The notes below the pieces were generated by a model. That model did not search any database, had not been told where the DNA came from, and worked only from the letters and a program-made list of their open reading frames with translations. A DNA stretch of 64,000 nt, taken from the NCBI GenBank assembly GCA_034638255.1, contig JAWPGT010000085.1, positions 1 through 64,000 of the forward strand, in the 5' to 3' direction. The stretch comes from Coprinus comatus. Taxonomy: Eukaryota > Basidiomycota > Agaricomycetes > Agaricales > Agaricaceae. Of the stretch, positions 55,358 to 64,000 are shown in pieces. The first letter of the stretch is position 1; the number at the start of each line of letters is the position of its first letter. The position numbers and the translations under genes are program-made.

Positions 55358-57920
55358 ATGTTACCTCGTCAAGTAATAACAACAACCAAAACCAAGACGA
55401 ATTCATCAAGTTTGTTACTTGCTACACTTGATTCTTTAGATTTGACTGCGACGGAGGTTGTTGATAATGTCAAGATATTAAAAACAAATCCTACTAGAAC
55501 TGGAACTGGAACTGGAACTGGGAAGATTTATCCAAATGTTGATTTGGGTTTGGGGGAATTAGGATTAGGATTAGGATTAGGGGTTGAGGTTCATGAGGAG
55601 GAGGAGAAGAAGAAGTGTTCGTTACAGAGGTTGAGAAATGTTGATGGGAATTTACAAGTGTATGTCGTTTTCTTTCTCTCATAATTCTACTGTGCTTAAC
55701 ATTCGGGTTGTATTTTTTGTTTGTTTAGAATACAGTCTGTTACTGAAACGAATACAACAGACACGACTTCAATTCCAATTTCAATTCAATCGACAACAGT
55801 AAAGACACCTCAACTTCAATTTCATAGAAAGGTTCATTCTGAAAGTTCCCGAGGAGGACAGTTACAATTACAATTACAACTACCACTACCACCTCAAGTT
55901 CAAGTACCAAAACGCGTAAATAAGACGTGTTCTAGTGGTTCCGAGCAGTCTTCTACTTCCTCCTCGTCTTTGTCTATATCCAAATCCAAATCCAAATCCA
56001 AATCCACATCTACTTCCTCAACCCACACCTCTACTTCCATGGTGATATCCACATCATCATCTACGGCAACATCGTTCTCCTCTAAATCATCTAAATCATC
56101 CAATTCCACGATATCTTCTTCGAATCTAGGTCAATTACTAGAAAATATCAACGAACCCCCATCCTTGATACGAGAGACATCACTATCTACGGAGAGTACG
56201 GTATTACCAAACTACTCTTATAAAGACTATACATCTCCCAAACCATTTATTATATATACGAAAAACGAAGAAGAAACTAATGAATTTATTGACTATTTGA
56301 AACCAGGGTACGTATTTACTATATTCAAATTATTCATAGATTGTTTAGATTTGGAACTGACTCTCTTCCCTTGTCCCTCTCCTTCTCCTTCTCCAAAAAA
56401 AATAACAACAACAGACCAGTAGCAATGGATTTAGAATGGAAAGTCCTCTTTTACAGGAAACATGGGAATAACGTTCAACTTGAAAGAAGAACCGCTGTTA
56501 TTCAAATAGCAGATACCAAAGGTGTTATCTTAATTATTCAATTAACCGAAATGAAAAGTGAGTTCTCGAATGCTAAAATGATCGTGTTTTTTTCTCTGCT
56601 TTTATTTTTATTTTTTTCAATTGGAACCGAAATTGAAATTTGAATATAGGGTTTCCTATTCGTTTACAGGTACGCTTTCTTTCCTTTCTTCAGTGTTCCC
56701 TATCCCAGTCGATATTCTACAAAAGTTGAGGAACCTGTTGATGTTTAGGCTCTTATTGAAAATCCGGACATACCAAAAGTAGGCGTAAATATTCTCAGTA
56801 CGTCTTTCTTTCCCTCCCTCCCTCCCTTCCTTCCTTCCTTCCCTCCTTCGTTCTGACGTTTTTACCATGATAGATGACGGCAAAAAACTACTTCGCGATT
56901 TCGGAATTATCTCCAAGAATCTAGTTGAATTGGGTTCATTAGCATGTATAATTGATCCTTCACCTCCTGCTAAAAGGAAAATTATAAGTCTCGCAAAGGT
57001 TCGTTCTTTTTTTATAACCTTTTCCGACCAACACATAACATACTCAATGTTACTATCAAATAAAAAATAGCTCGTCGAACATTACTGTGGCAAAATCTTA
57101 CTCAAAGGTCCAGAACGTATGAGCGATTGGGAAAAACCTCTAACCGAAGAACAACGTGAATGTAAAGCCTTCTTATTTATATATTCGAAAAACCAAATTT
57201 GAATATTGACTATGAATTTTTGAAAAAAAAAACAGACGCAGCAAACGATGCACATTCCTCATTAATGGTCTACAATCAACTCCTCCGACTATCCCAACTT
57301 CATTCCGAAACTCGACCATTAACAGAAGATATTCGACATAAATATGTTAATGATGTTTCTTGGTCACATTCTACCTCCTCCTCTGCTGCTGCTACCACGG
57401 ATATAGTAAATTCGGGCTTAGGTTTAGGCGACACGAATATTGAACAAGAAATTCGACCACAACATTTACGAGCTTATGATTGTTGGTATAACAAAAAACT
57501 AAGCTTGGAACAAATGTGTAAACAACTTAGTCTGAAATCAAAAGGGTACGGTGTTGGTACAGGTTCAAGTGCGTTAAAACCTGGAACAGTAATGTACGTT
57601 TTTTCCAACCTTTCCACTATGAGTCAATAAAGTGAGGGCTGACATATCAACATATATTCGTACTTCATTCTATTAGCACCTACGTGATTTCCGCACTTCA
57701 ACTCAAACCCGAATTAAAATATGACATTCATGAGGTTGTGAAATTAGTACAAATGGATATTGGTTCTTGGTCTCGACATTGTTCTTGGATTATTAACCAA
57801 TTATTGCGTATGTGAATACTTGGGTTGTATTGTTATTGATATCTATGAAGTGTAGATGATTGTATTTCTATATATATTGGAGTTGCCTATTCATTTACCG
57901 ACCATCTCATGGACATATAA
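55358..57920 (+). CDS. WRN-type 3'-5' exonuclease (DEDDy)
   Basis: Exons 55358-55659, 55729-56307, 56415-56557, 56650-56669, 56749-56797, 56874-56998, 57071-57161, 57236-57593, 57677-57807, 57856-57920; 620 aa. The first 280 residues are low-complexity, Ser/Thr-rich and basic. The exonuclease fold follows: motif I VAMDLEWKV (Asp and Glu, about residue 298), motif II VGVNILNDGKKLLRDFGI (Asp, about 364), motif III EYAANDAHSSLMVY (Tyr and Asp, about 437-441), all four acidic residues and the tyrosine present. The C-terminal region (LSLEQMCKQLSLKS, PGTVITYVISALQLKP) looks like a small HTH/helical module. No helicase domain, so it corresponds to stand-alone Werner-type exonucleases acting in DNA repair. 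Exon 4 is only 20 nt. Start chosen at the first ATG; a TTG two codons earlier is not used in nuclear genes. Confidence 0.85.
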
Positions 57921-58212
57921 TATATAAATATCCCTTCTCATCATTAAACAACTGCGAGGGGACACCCAACCTCAGGTTTTTAGTTAATCCAAAGTGGATA
58001 ACTGAAATTCCTACCAACTTAAAAAAAAACTTCCTTCTCTGTTCTACAAGATGATTCAATGCTATTACGTTTCAGTGAGATATACAAGAGAAAAAGAGAG
58101 ATATTAATAATTATTTTATGAAATGCAATAAAAGGAGTTGGAAAATTGATTACAGAAAGTGAAAAGAAATAAGAAAAAGAAAAAGAAAAAGAAGAGGGTA
58201 ATAGAATGAACC
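57921..58212. other. Convergent 3' ends, no gene
   Basis: AT-rich with an A/G run (AAAAAGAAAAAG, about 58175). It separates the exonuclease gene (plus) from the gene at 58213 (minus). Confidence 0.5.
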
Positions 58213-59076
58213 TCAAACCCTCCCTGAAAAACAATCATCGAGCATCTCGATGAATCTTGATTGATGCTCCTTCACTGTGACGGCGGGTGAGATAACCTTG
58301 ACCTCATCCTTATGGTTACCCTCGTCACAGGTGTAGTATGAATTCATGGCTATGTATTGGTATTAGACACCGCGCCCAGAAATAAGAAAAGTACCTGTAC
58401 GCACAGTCTGTAGATTCATCACTTTTGAGTATTCCCTCTTCATACTCTTTGGTATTGATCAACCCATTCTTGTCATAAGAGTCTCCAACACCCACCGAGC
58501 CTGCATCCACCGAGCTTGTGCAAGTCGTCGCTGAGTCCGTATCGAAAATGGAGACACCATCATTCGAAATCAAGGCAGTAGACTCACGATCTGTCTCGAG
58601 TCCATAACGCTTCAAGGCTTGTGCAAGTATAACAGCCTGCACCTTTGGTGGAATGATCTGGTTATTGTATCCGTAATTTACCCCACCTGGTGCTGGTTTC
58701 ATCAATAACACGAAATAAAAAGCCAGATGCGATGGAAAACATACTGGAATAGATTTTTTGGTGCGACTCCAGCTCGAACAAATCGATTGGTTTTCCTTCG
58801 CCATTTCCAAGAACTGGAAATACATTTGTGACAATGGTCGCAATCACTCAAAATCGTGTTTATGTCAGCCGATTTGTCAATCTTGAAGAAATATACAGTA
58901 GACATACCTTGAGCATTATTGTCTAACATAACTGGAGCAATGTCGCCGACTTCGAGGTCGACAATGTCATCATCATGGTGGAGAGCGGAGCGTTTCCTCC
59001 AAATGTAGAGGGGGAAAGATAGGATGTTGTATAACAAGGTCCAGACGGTGAAGAAAAACTGCACTAATGCAGACAT
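58213..59076 (-). CDS. Unknown protein with N-terminal membrane anchor
   Basis: Tentative exons: 59076-58908, 58813-58745, 58686-58405, 58349-58213; about 218 aa. It begins MSALVQFFFTVWTLLYNILS, one hydrophobic segment followed by a basic stop (WRKRSALHH), then an acidic stretch (DDDIVDLEVGDIAPVML). The middle part (PPKVQAVILAQALKRYGLET) is helical, and the end is soluble (EVKVISPAVTVKEHQSRFIE). No known domain. The exon 3 donor is uncertain: GTGCGT at 58404 gives the long end used here, while the next donors lead to a stop at 58325-58327. Predicted to sit in a membrane with its bulk on one side. Confidence 0.55.
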
Positions 59077-59164
59077 TATAGCGATATTCGAATTGTGAAA
59101 GTTTGAGGTGTGGAAGGAGTTAAGAATCACAGAGCAAGGTTGGGGGAGTAAGCAGCCCTAAGCC

Positions 59165-60038
59165 TTATATTTCGTTGAAGGAGGGTTGAAATGAGGACGG
59201 TTTATCTTGAAAAATAGTCAGGATTACAATAAATGAGACGCTATCCGCATGGTTCCTCTGAAATATTTTAATCTGAGCTGGCTTTGTGATCCGATGATCA
59301 TGGTTAGATAGCGGATTCCTTTTACATAGGAGTTCTCTTGAGTATTGTACTTCGTTGAGGAAGCCGAAACCATGCACCATCAAAACAGCCGCAGAGTTAA
59401 GAGAAAGTGAAATAGAACAAAGACGCAGCCATTCTAGAACTGTGATACAAACATTCGTAGGGATTGTTGACGCTGGTGGTATACCAATGAAATAGCCAAC
59501 CATGTACGCCGTCGGCCCGCGGGCCGACATTACTGATACCAATCAAATGCGCACACCATACTTAACAGCGAACACTACTCGCATGGACTTCTACGGCGCT
59601 TGTATGTGTTGCATCCTTTGGGTCTAATAACGATGCCGTTCAAGAGCCGCCACAGTTCCATCTTGAATACACGCGATGATATTTGACTTTGACTTCTTTC
59701 GTGCATCCGGTGACGATAATCCTCCATCAACCAACAAGTAAAACACATTGCGGACAACCAGCTTACAAGGTATGAGTGAGTCATCAAAATGAGTTTCAAA
59801 ATATCAATTTCTTGATTCCTTTCATGCTAAAAACGTAGGCAGCACTTCGAAGCCTTGATCTTAATCAATTTAGAATATGGGGATGCCTTAAAATAGAGTT
59901 TGGAGGGAACCGAAATGCTTGGTAGACAGCGCTTTTCCAAGTAGAAGCTACTTCAACAAGAGACCCACCACACGGTTAGGCGCCCTTTACACCACATATC
60001 CCATACACTAATTCACAGCTAACAGAGGTTGTAAGGAA
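59165..60038. repeat. Left copy of a segmental duplication (flank and promoter)
   Basis: Plus-strand phrases here recur in the same order at 62480-62999: 'ttttaatctgagctgg..tttgtgatc.gatg' (59265 vs 62497), 'ctcgcatgga.tt' followed by 'cttg.atgtgttg' (59578 vs 62581), 'aacaa..agacccaccacacggttaggcgcc' (59955 vs 62904). The following gene is duplicated too (60039 vs 63001). Frames on the minus strand in this stretch are not kept between copies, so I do not call a gene. Confidence 0.7.
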
Positions 60039-61124
60039 ATGGGGGCATGTACAGAATCAAATCCCGATATCGCCGGGATCGGTGTCATCGTTGCGAGTTT
60101 CTGTCAGGCTGTGTTCAGTTTTATTCCTCCTCTGCTGGCGGTCAGCGATAGACGGTTCTCAAGACGCGAACGCAAGCGAGTCTCGATCTTGCCCAGTGGA
60201 AATTTAATTCTTTCATGTGCCCTCATTCTCACAGGCCTTGTGCAATTTGGGAATCATCGTCTTAGTGCATATCATGCATTAATGATATTGCTCTTATCTG
60301 TCTCCCTCGAAGGTCCCTGCACATTCAGTGATCCTATGCTCGCCTCGATATGGAATGGACTGCGTAATAAACCCACCACTCAAACGTACATTGACTTCCT
60401 TCCAATCAATAGTGGTGTATCACTCCTCCTTTCTGCCTGTCGCGTTCTCCATGGGGTTTTCATAATATCCGTGGTGCTGAAGGGGGAAAGGCTGAACTGT
60501 GTGGAGTCTACGTTTCTACATGTTCTAGGACTCAAGATACACTTCAACAACACCATTTTGAAAACAATTGCTTCAGCATTCGCAGCCATCCGCATACTTC
60601 TTGGGATTCTGACCGCGATAAAAGGTGTACCAGAAGCCTGGAATAATTGGAAGGACAAACTTGAAAATAATGCCAGTCTTGAAGCAAACGAAAATGCAAA
60701 ATTGACTACCATTGTCACAAAACTAGGCCTCGCTTTCATCATCTGTGTATTTTTGCTTATCGTAATGGTATCGACGTGGACAAAGAGCAGGGAGGAAGGA
60801 CTAGTAGCAGACGGTGAACGTGAAATGGGATTTGGTCAATGTCTGGCGATCATTCTTGCCGTATCACAATTTATGCAAGTTGTTCTTGCAGGTTTGGAAT
60901 GGAAACATGATAGGGAAGTTCAACGTAGAAGTTTGGAAATAAAAATCAAAAATGTAAGTTATCTTAAGTTTTGTTGCTCACTTCTGCGATGATCTCACGA
61001 AGCGAAGGATGAGTCACCTGCGATGTCGGTTGTTGAAGATACAAAAAGCATGGCAACAGGGACCCAGAGTAGAGGACCAGCAAGGCACCGTAGTAATGCC
61101 GGACGTAGTAACTCAGTATGTTGA
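60039..61124 (+). CDS. Multi-pass membrane protein, DIAGIGV family
   Basis: Exons 60039-60953 and 61008-61124; 343 aa. Starts MGACTESNPDIAGIGVIVAS. I count about six or seven hydrophobic segments (near residues 15-35, 55-75, 80-100, 125-155, 175-205, 230-250, 265-285), a basic loop (RRFSRRERKR) after the first, and a hydrophilic tail. I recognise the opening 'NPDIAGIGV' from a family of multi-pass proteins expanded in agaric fungi whose function is unknown to me. The intron has a GTAAGT donor at 60954; the acceptor at 61006-61007 keeps the frame and gives a Ser/Arg-rich C-terminus. A second, broken copy lies at 63001-63284. Confidence 0.7.
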
Positions 61125-61335
61125 CCCCATTCACCTTAGGAAAGAAGTCCACAAACTCACGGTTGCACCTAGCCTGATGATGAACTTAGGGTGCGTTAAG
61201 ACCAATGACAATCATTCCTGAAAAGCTGATTTGAGAGTATGATGATGAATTAATATTTTATCTATTCTAATATTATCCAGGAAGTGAGTGTTTCCCAAGT
61301 TATTTGCAACACAACATCTGACTCTTGGCATCCAG

Positions 61336-62341
61336 AGACTGCGTAAGGCAGAGGAAGAGGCTGAGAGAGCCAGAGCTCTAGCGCGGCAACTACAGCAAGA
61401 GATTGCAGTCAATAATGCCCGTGAAGAGAGGAGACGGAGAGGCTTTGAAGAGGGAATAAGAAGAGGCCGAACCGTAGCTGAAAATGACATACGGAATGAA
61501 GATCAACATGCACGCTCTCGAAGAGAAGGTTACCTATCATCGGATGACGACGAGTCAGAAACAGAGGCTGTTGGAATCCGAGTCACCGGACACGGAATTC
61601 TTTATTAATTGGCAAACCCTTTCATGTCCAATTTAGGACACCCGACACGGACACGTTTATGATCTCTTTTATTTTACTAGACCTACATTCTACTAGACAT
61701 CTATTTAGTATAAATACTGTAGATATTTGATTGTAGATACTCTACTCGTTTGCCCCAATCCAATTTCTTCTCTCTAACATCGTCTTATTCTAATAGAGGC
61801 TACTAGATATCCTAGAAGAACCTTTTATGGCTCACCGGTACCATCACGAACAACGCCCCCCTCTCCCCCATCCATTCGGCCTAACGATCACGACATAGTG
61901 ATTGAACCTCCTTCCAGACCTTCGTCACCTTTCCCACTTCCACAGTGGCCACTAGCTCCCCCATCGCCACCTTTATTCTACCCACCACCTGCACCACCTC
62001 TTGACCACAGAAAATCACCAACACCTGATAACTATATTCCTATTTTGGATATCAATGACAACATGATTAGATTACCACCTCCCCATGAGCTTAATCCTGA
62101 ATCTCCAAGTCATCAGTTAATCCCGGTGAATTCTAGGCGAAACGTGGACTTCAACCGGTCATCACCGCCTAGAAGATTACCTACCTTCAATTCCGGTGTT
62201 ATTCCTAGGATTTCTATCACTAAAGAAAGTGGTACAGTCAGCCCCCCTCTCGGAGATAATGACCTTGAAATTCGAAGTCGGGTGATAAGGCCCCCCAAAC
62301 GACAACAACCTTCAACCTCAAAAAGTGGGGCTCCACTGTGA
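61336..62341 (+). CDS. Coiled-coil and proline-rich protein (5' end unresolved)
   Basis: Two exon-like parts. 61336-61608 encodes RLRKAEEEAERARALARQLQ .. RRRRGFEEGIRRGRTVAEND .. YLSSDDDESETEAV, an amphipathic charged coil. 61797-62341, after a TAATAG acceptor, encodes a Pro-rich tail containing PDNYIPILDINDNMIRLPPP and ending TSKSGAPL. I recall agaric predicted proteins with exactly this plan, a coil with 'GF..G...GR' repeats and then 'PDxYIPxxDxDxxIxLPPPHE', often beside membrane proteins of the previous family. The donor joining the parts and the upstream exons are not clear (a stop at 61285 precedes the coil frame), so the model is partial. Function unknown. Confidence 0.5.
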
Positions 62342-62479
62342 TTTTGAACGTCAAATGACTGTTGAATACCGACAGTAGTATTAGTAGCGTTCTCACTACC
62401 GGTTTCTTTCGTTTTGTAACCAGTTTGTAACAATACCTATCCACTTACCCCTTCAAGTAAATGATGTCACAGCCAGGAA

Positions 62480-63000
62480 CATATGTACCTCAAGATTTTT
62501 AATCTGAACTGGACTTTGTAATCTGATGGTCGAAGATGGTTGTGCATCATGGTTATCATTATAACCCCCATTCGTTCTTACTCGCATGGATTTCCATGAC
62601 TCTTGCATTTGTTGTATTCTTTCAAGCACAACATTATTCAAGGGCATTCATTGAACTCGGAATGCTCAGGTTATTTCTATCACTGACCAATATCTACGAT
62701 CTAACAACCACTGAGCAGCTTACAACTGAGTCACAATTTATTGACCAACGACCTTTTAAAAACATTGTCTTCATCATACTTATAATCCACATTGAAATGC
62801 CATCTTGGCATTGGTTTTAATCGATTAGGAGCCTAAAACACAGCCGGTCGGAGGAAGCCGAAACACTTAGTAGGTGACAGACAGCCCTTCGAAGCCTCTC
62901 AATAAGAAACCCACCATACGGTTAGGCGCCTTTTATACCCTCAACAAATCTCCTCCACTGACTCAGATCGGACAGCAGTTGTGGGCGAAATTAGCCGCAA
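62480..63000. repeat. Right copy of the segmental duplication (flank and promoter)
   Basis: Matches 59220-60038 in order with about 20-30 percent differences and indels by eye. It includes the conserved block 'ggttaggcgcc' about 80 bp before the gene start in both copies, a possible shared promoter element. Confidence 0.65.
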
Positions 63001-63284
63001 TGAAGGCATGCACAGAATCGAATCCAGATATCGCCGGGATCGGTGTTATCGTTGCGAGTTTCTGCCAGGCTATCTTCAGTTTTATTCCTTCACTGTTGGC
63101 GGTCAGCAATGGTGGGTTCTCAAGACGTGAACGCAAACGAATTTCGACTCTGCCCAGTGGGAATTTAATCCTTTCATGTGCCCTCGTTCTCACAGGACTT
63201 GTGCAATTTTGGAACAATCGTCTTAGCGCATATCATGCGTTGATGACGTTGCTCTTATCCATCTCCCTCGAAGGACCCTCGTAA
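63001..63284 (+). pseudogene. Truncated second copy of the DIAGIGV membrane gene
   Basis: Reads MKACTESNPDIAGIGVIVAS and follows the first copy (60039) to LLLSISLEGPS, where TAA ends it because the similarity stops abruptly at 63284. About 95 codons are kept of 343. The break coincides with a repeat unit (63284-63372), suggesting an insertion-linked truncation. Confidence 0.8.
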
Positions 63285-63372
63285 CGCCCAAACCTCATAA
63301 CGCCCAAACCTCCCTAACCGTGTGACGCAGCGTCACACTCAAGGAGCGCGAGTTCGAAATCCAAGTGTAAAT
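63284..63372. repeat. Short GC-rich repeat with 19-bp perfect palindrome
   Basis: TAACGCCCAAACCTC occurs twice in tandem (63284-63298 and 63299-63313), followed by GTGTGACGCAGCGTCACAC, a perfect palindrome about one central A (about 63320-63338), and then GCGAGTTCGAAATCC (about 63348-63362), which looks like a tRNA T-arm or Pol III B-box. GC content differs from the surroundings. Possibly the end of a SINE or small DNA transposon. Confidence 0.5.
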
Positions 63373-63768
63373 ATAGAAATGTCCAAGCGACTCATTTCTT
63401 CAATCCATAGTGCATATCAAGGTAATTTTGAATATCATACCACTGTCTGGTGGTTAGTGACTGACCCGATGCCAGACCAAGTGGCAAGTATTATGATAGT
63501 AGCTATTCATTTTATTACATTGCACAGTATATTGAGGAGTTGACATCTAACCAGAGCACAGTTGATTGATTGATAAAACATCTTTGAAAGTATAGTCTTA
63601 GCTTGAAAATCTGATGGTTTTCAACTACTCGACTCCAAATTGAGACCACTATAAGCCAGTTGACTGATAAAATTTTTATTTATTAGTCGACTATCAGACC
63701 ATTCTCAGTCAAGTACTTGAATACTGACCAACTCTAAAACTGTTGAAGGCTTGGTCTCTAAGAAACAT
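63373..63768. other. Spacer, no gene seen
   Basis: AT-rich; no frame with support. It probably includes the 3' untranslated region of the minus-strand gene that ends at 63769. Confidence 0.4.
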
Positions 63769-64000
63769 TCATCGACGTCCCTCTTCATCATCCTCATGCC
63801 TACGTTTTCTAGCATGGTCCCCTTCATCATTATAACTCCCGTGTTTCCCATTTTCTGAGAAACGTCGAACACTCTGAGGGGGAGATCTTGCCCTGGTGGT
63901 CCTTTGGGATGGACCTGAGTGTCCCCGACCGTAACTATCCTGGCCCCGACCTCGATTATAATTGTTGTTTTGATCACGGCCTCTTGAATATTGATCATTG
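63769..64000 (-). CDS. RGG/RS-rich protein, C-terminal part (cut by window edge)
   Basis: The minus-strand frame from 64000 reads NDQYSRGRDQNNNYNRGRGQ, DSYGRGHSGPSQRTTRARSP, then RKRRHEDDEEGRR and TGA at 63769-63771. Arg-Gly, Asn-rich and Arg-Ser-Pro patterns with an acidic/basic end are typical of RNA-binding proteins such as hnRNP-, splicing- or helicase-associated tails. The catalytic or RNA-binding domain lies outside the window. A longer frame on the same strand (63705-63998) lacks any such composition and is a shadow. Confidence 0.65.
   Translation of the reverse strand, partial: NDQYSRGRDQNNNYNRGRGQDSYGRGHSGPSQRTTRARSPPQSVRRFSENGKHGSYNDEGDHARKRRHEDDEEGRR

Noticed and set aside
60380..60742. 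120-aa minus-strand frame opposite the membrane gene
   Set aside because: It lies fully antisense to a better supported coding exon with membrane segments and a homologous second copy.
61898..62341. Start of the Pro-rich protein at GTG 61898
   Set aside because: GTG is not a normal nuclear start; the frame is open upstream to a splice acceptor near 61796, so this is an internal exon.
63705..63998. 97-aa minus-strand frame at the window end
   Set aside because: It overlaps, in another frame, the RGG/RS-rich sequence that has clear compositional signal; this frame has none.

Overview
This is a eukaryotic, almost certainly basidiomycete (Agaricomycotina-like) window. The evidence is many short GT..AG introns of about 45-80 nt, small exons, a Zuotin, a recyclin-type F-box/Sec10 protein, a lineage-type multi-pass membrane family beginning with a DIAGIGV motif, and fungal Ty3, Ty1, Tc1 and pogo transposons. 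Bases 1 to about 48,400 are a transposon graveyard with no convincing host gene. Bases about 48,700 to 64,000 are a compact gene-rich block. Nothing prokaryotic was seen.

Layout. 1-20,400: LTR fragments and solo LTRs, two decayed pogo-like DDE transposases, a decayed multi-exon repeat gene, a striking 650-bp array of about 21 short palindromes (17,160-17,812), and a dead Tc1/mariner element. 20,392-24,491: a truncated Ty3/gypsy pol carrying a solo LTR. 25,703-38,166: a Russian-doll stack. An LTR (family B) was split by a Ty3 element (G, 25,957-37,634, TSD GAAAC). That element was split by an intact, recent Ty1/copia element (26,999-32,210, TSD ACTTA, LTRs apparently identical) and by a solo LTR (TSD CGATC). 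The right part of the outer LTR was hit by a solo LTR (TSD ATAGA). 38,167-46,952: a minus-strand Ty3 chromovirus (element B). Its 3' part was inverted by recombination between two oppositely oriented solo LTRs (family F), as shown by swapped target-site duplications. Undoing the inversion restores the chromodomain C-terminus and reveals an extra ORF after pol with two CCHC zinc knuckles, starting at an ATGA overlap. 46,953-48,395: repeat D split by a roughly 1-kb MITE-like element that contains a tRNA-like segment.

Gene block: RCY1-like F-box/Sec10 gene (minus, 12 exons, one apparent 1-nt frame break), a hidden 71-aa Cys-tailed gene (minus), an unknown 144-aa gene, ZUO1 (7 exons), a WRN-type 3'-5' exonuclease gene (10 exons, one of only 20 nt), an unknown membrane-anchored protein, a multi-pass membrane gene with a broken tandem copy, a coiled-coil/Pro-rich protein, and the C-terminus of an RGG/RS protein cut by the window edge.

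The old elements carry premature stops that are mostly TGA and fit CGA-to-TGA changes (C-to-T at CpG), whereas the copia ORF is clean. This is consistent with methylation-linked decay. All family names for LTRs (A-H) are labels for this window only. Exon structures were read by eye from splice consensus and frame, without RNA or alignment evidence.
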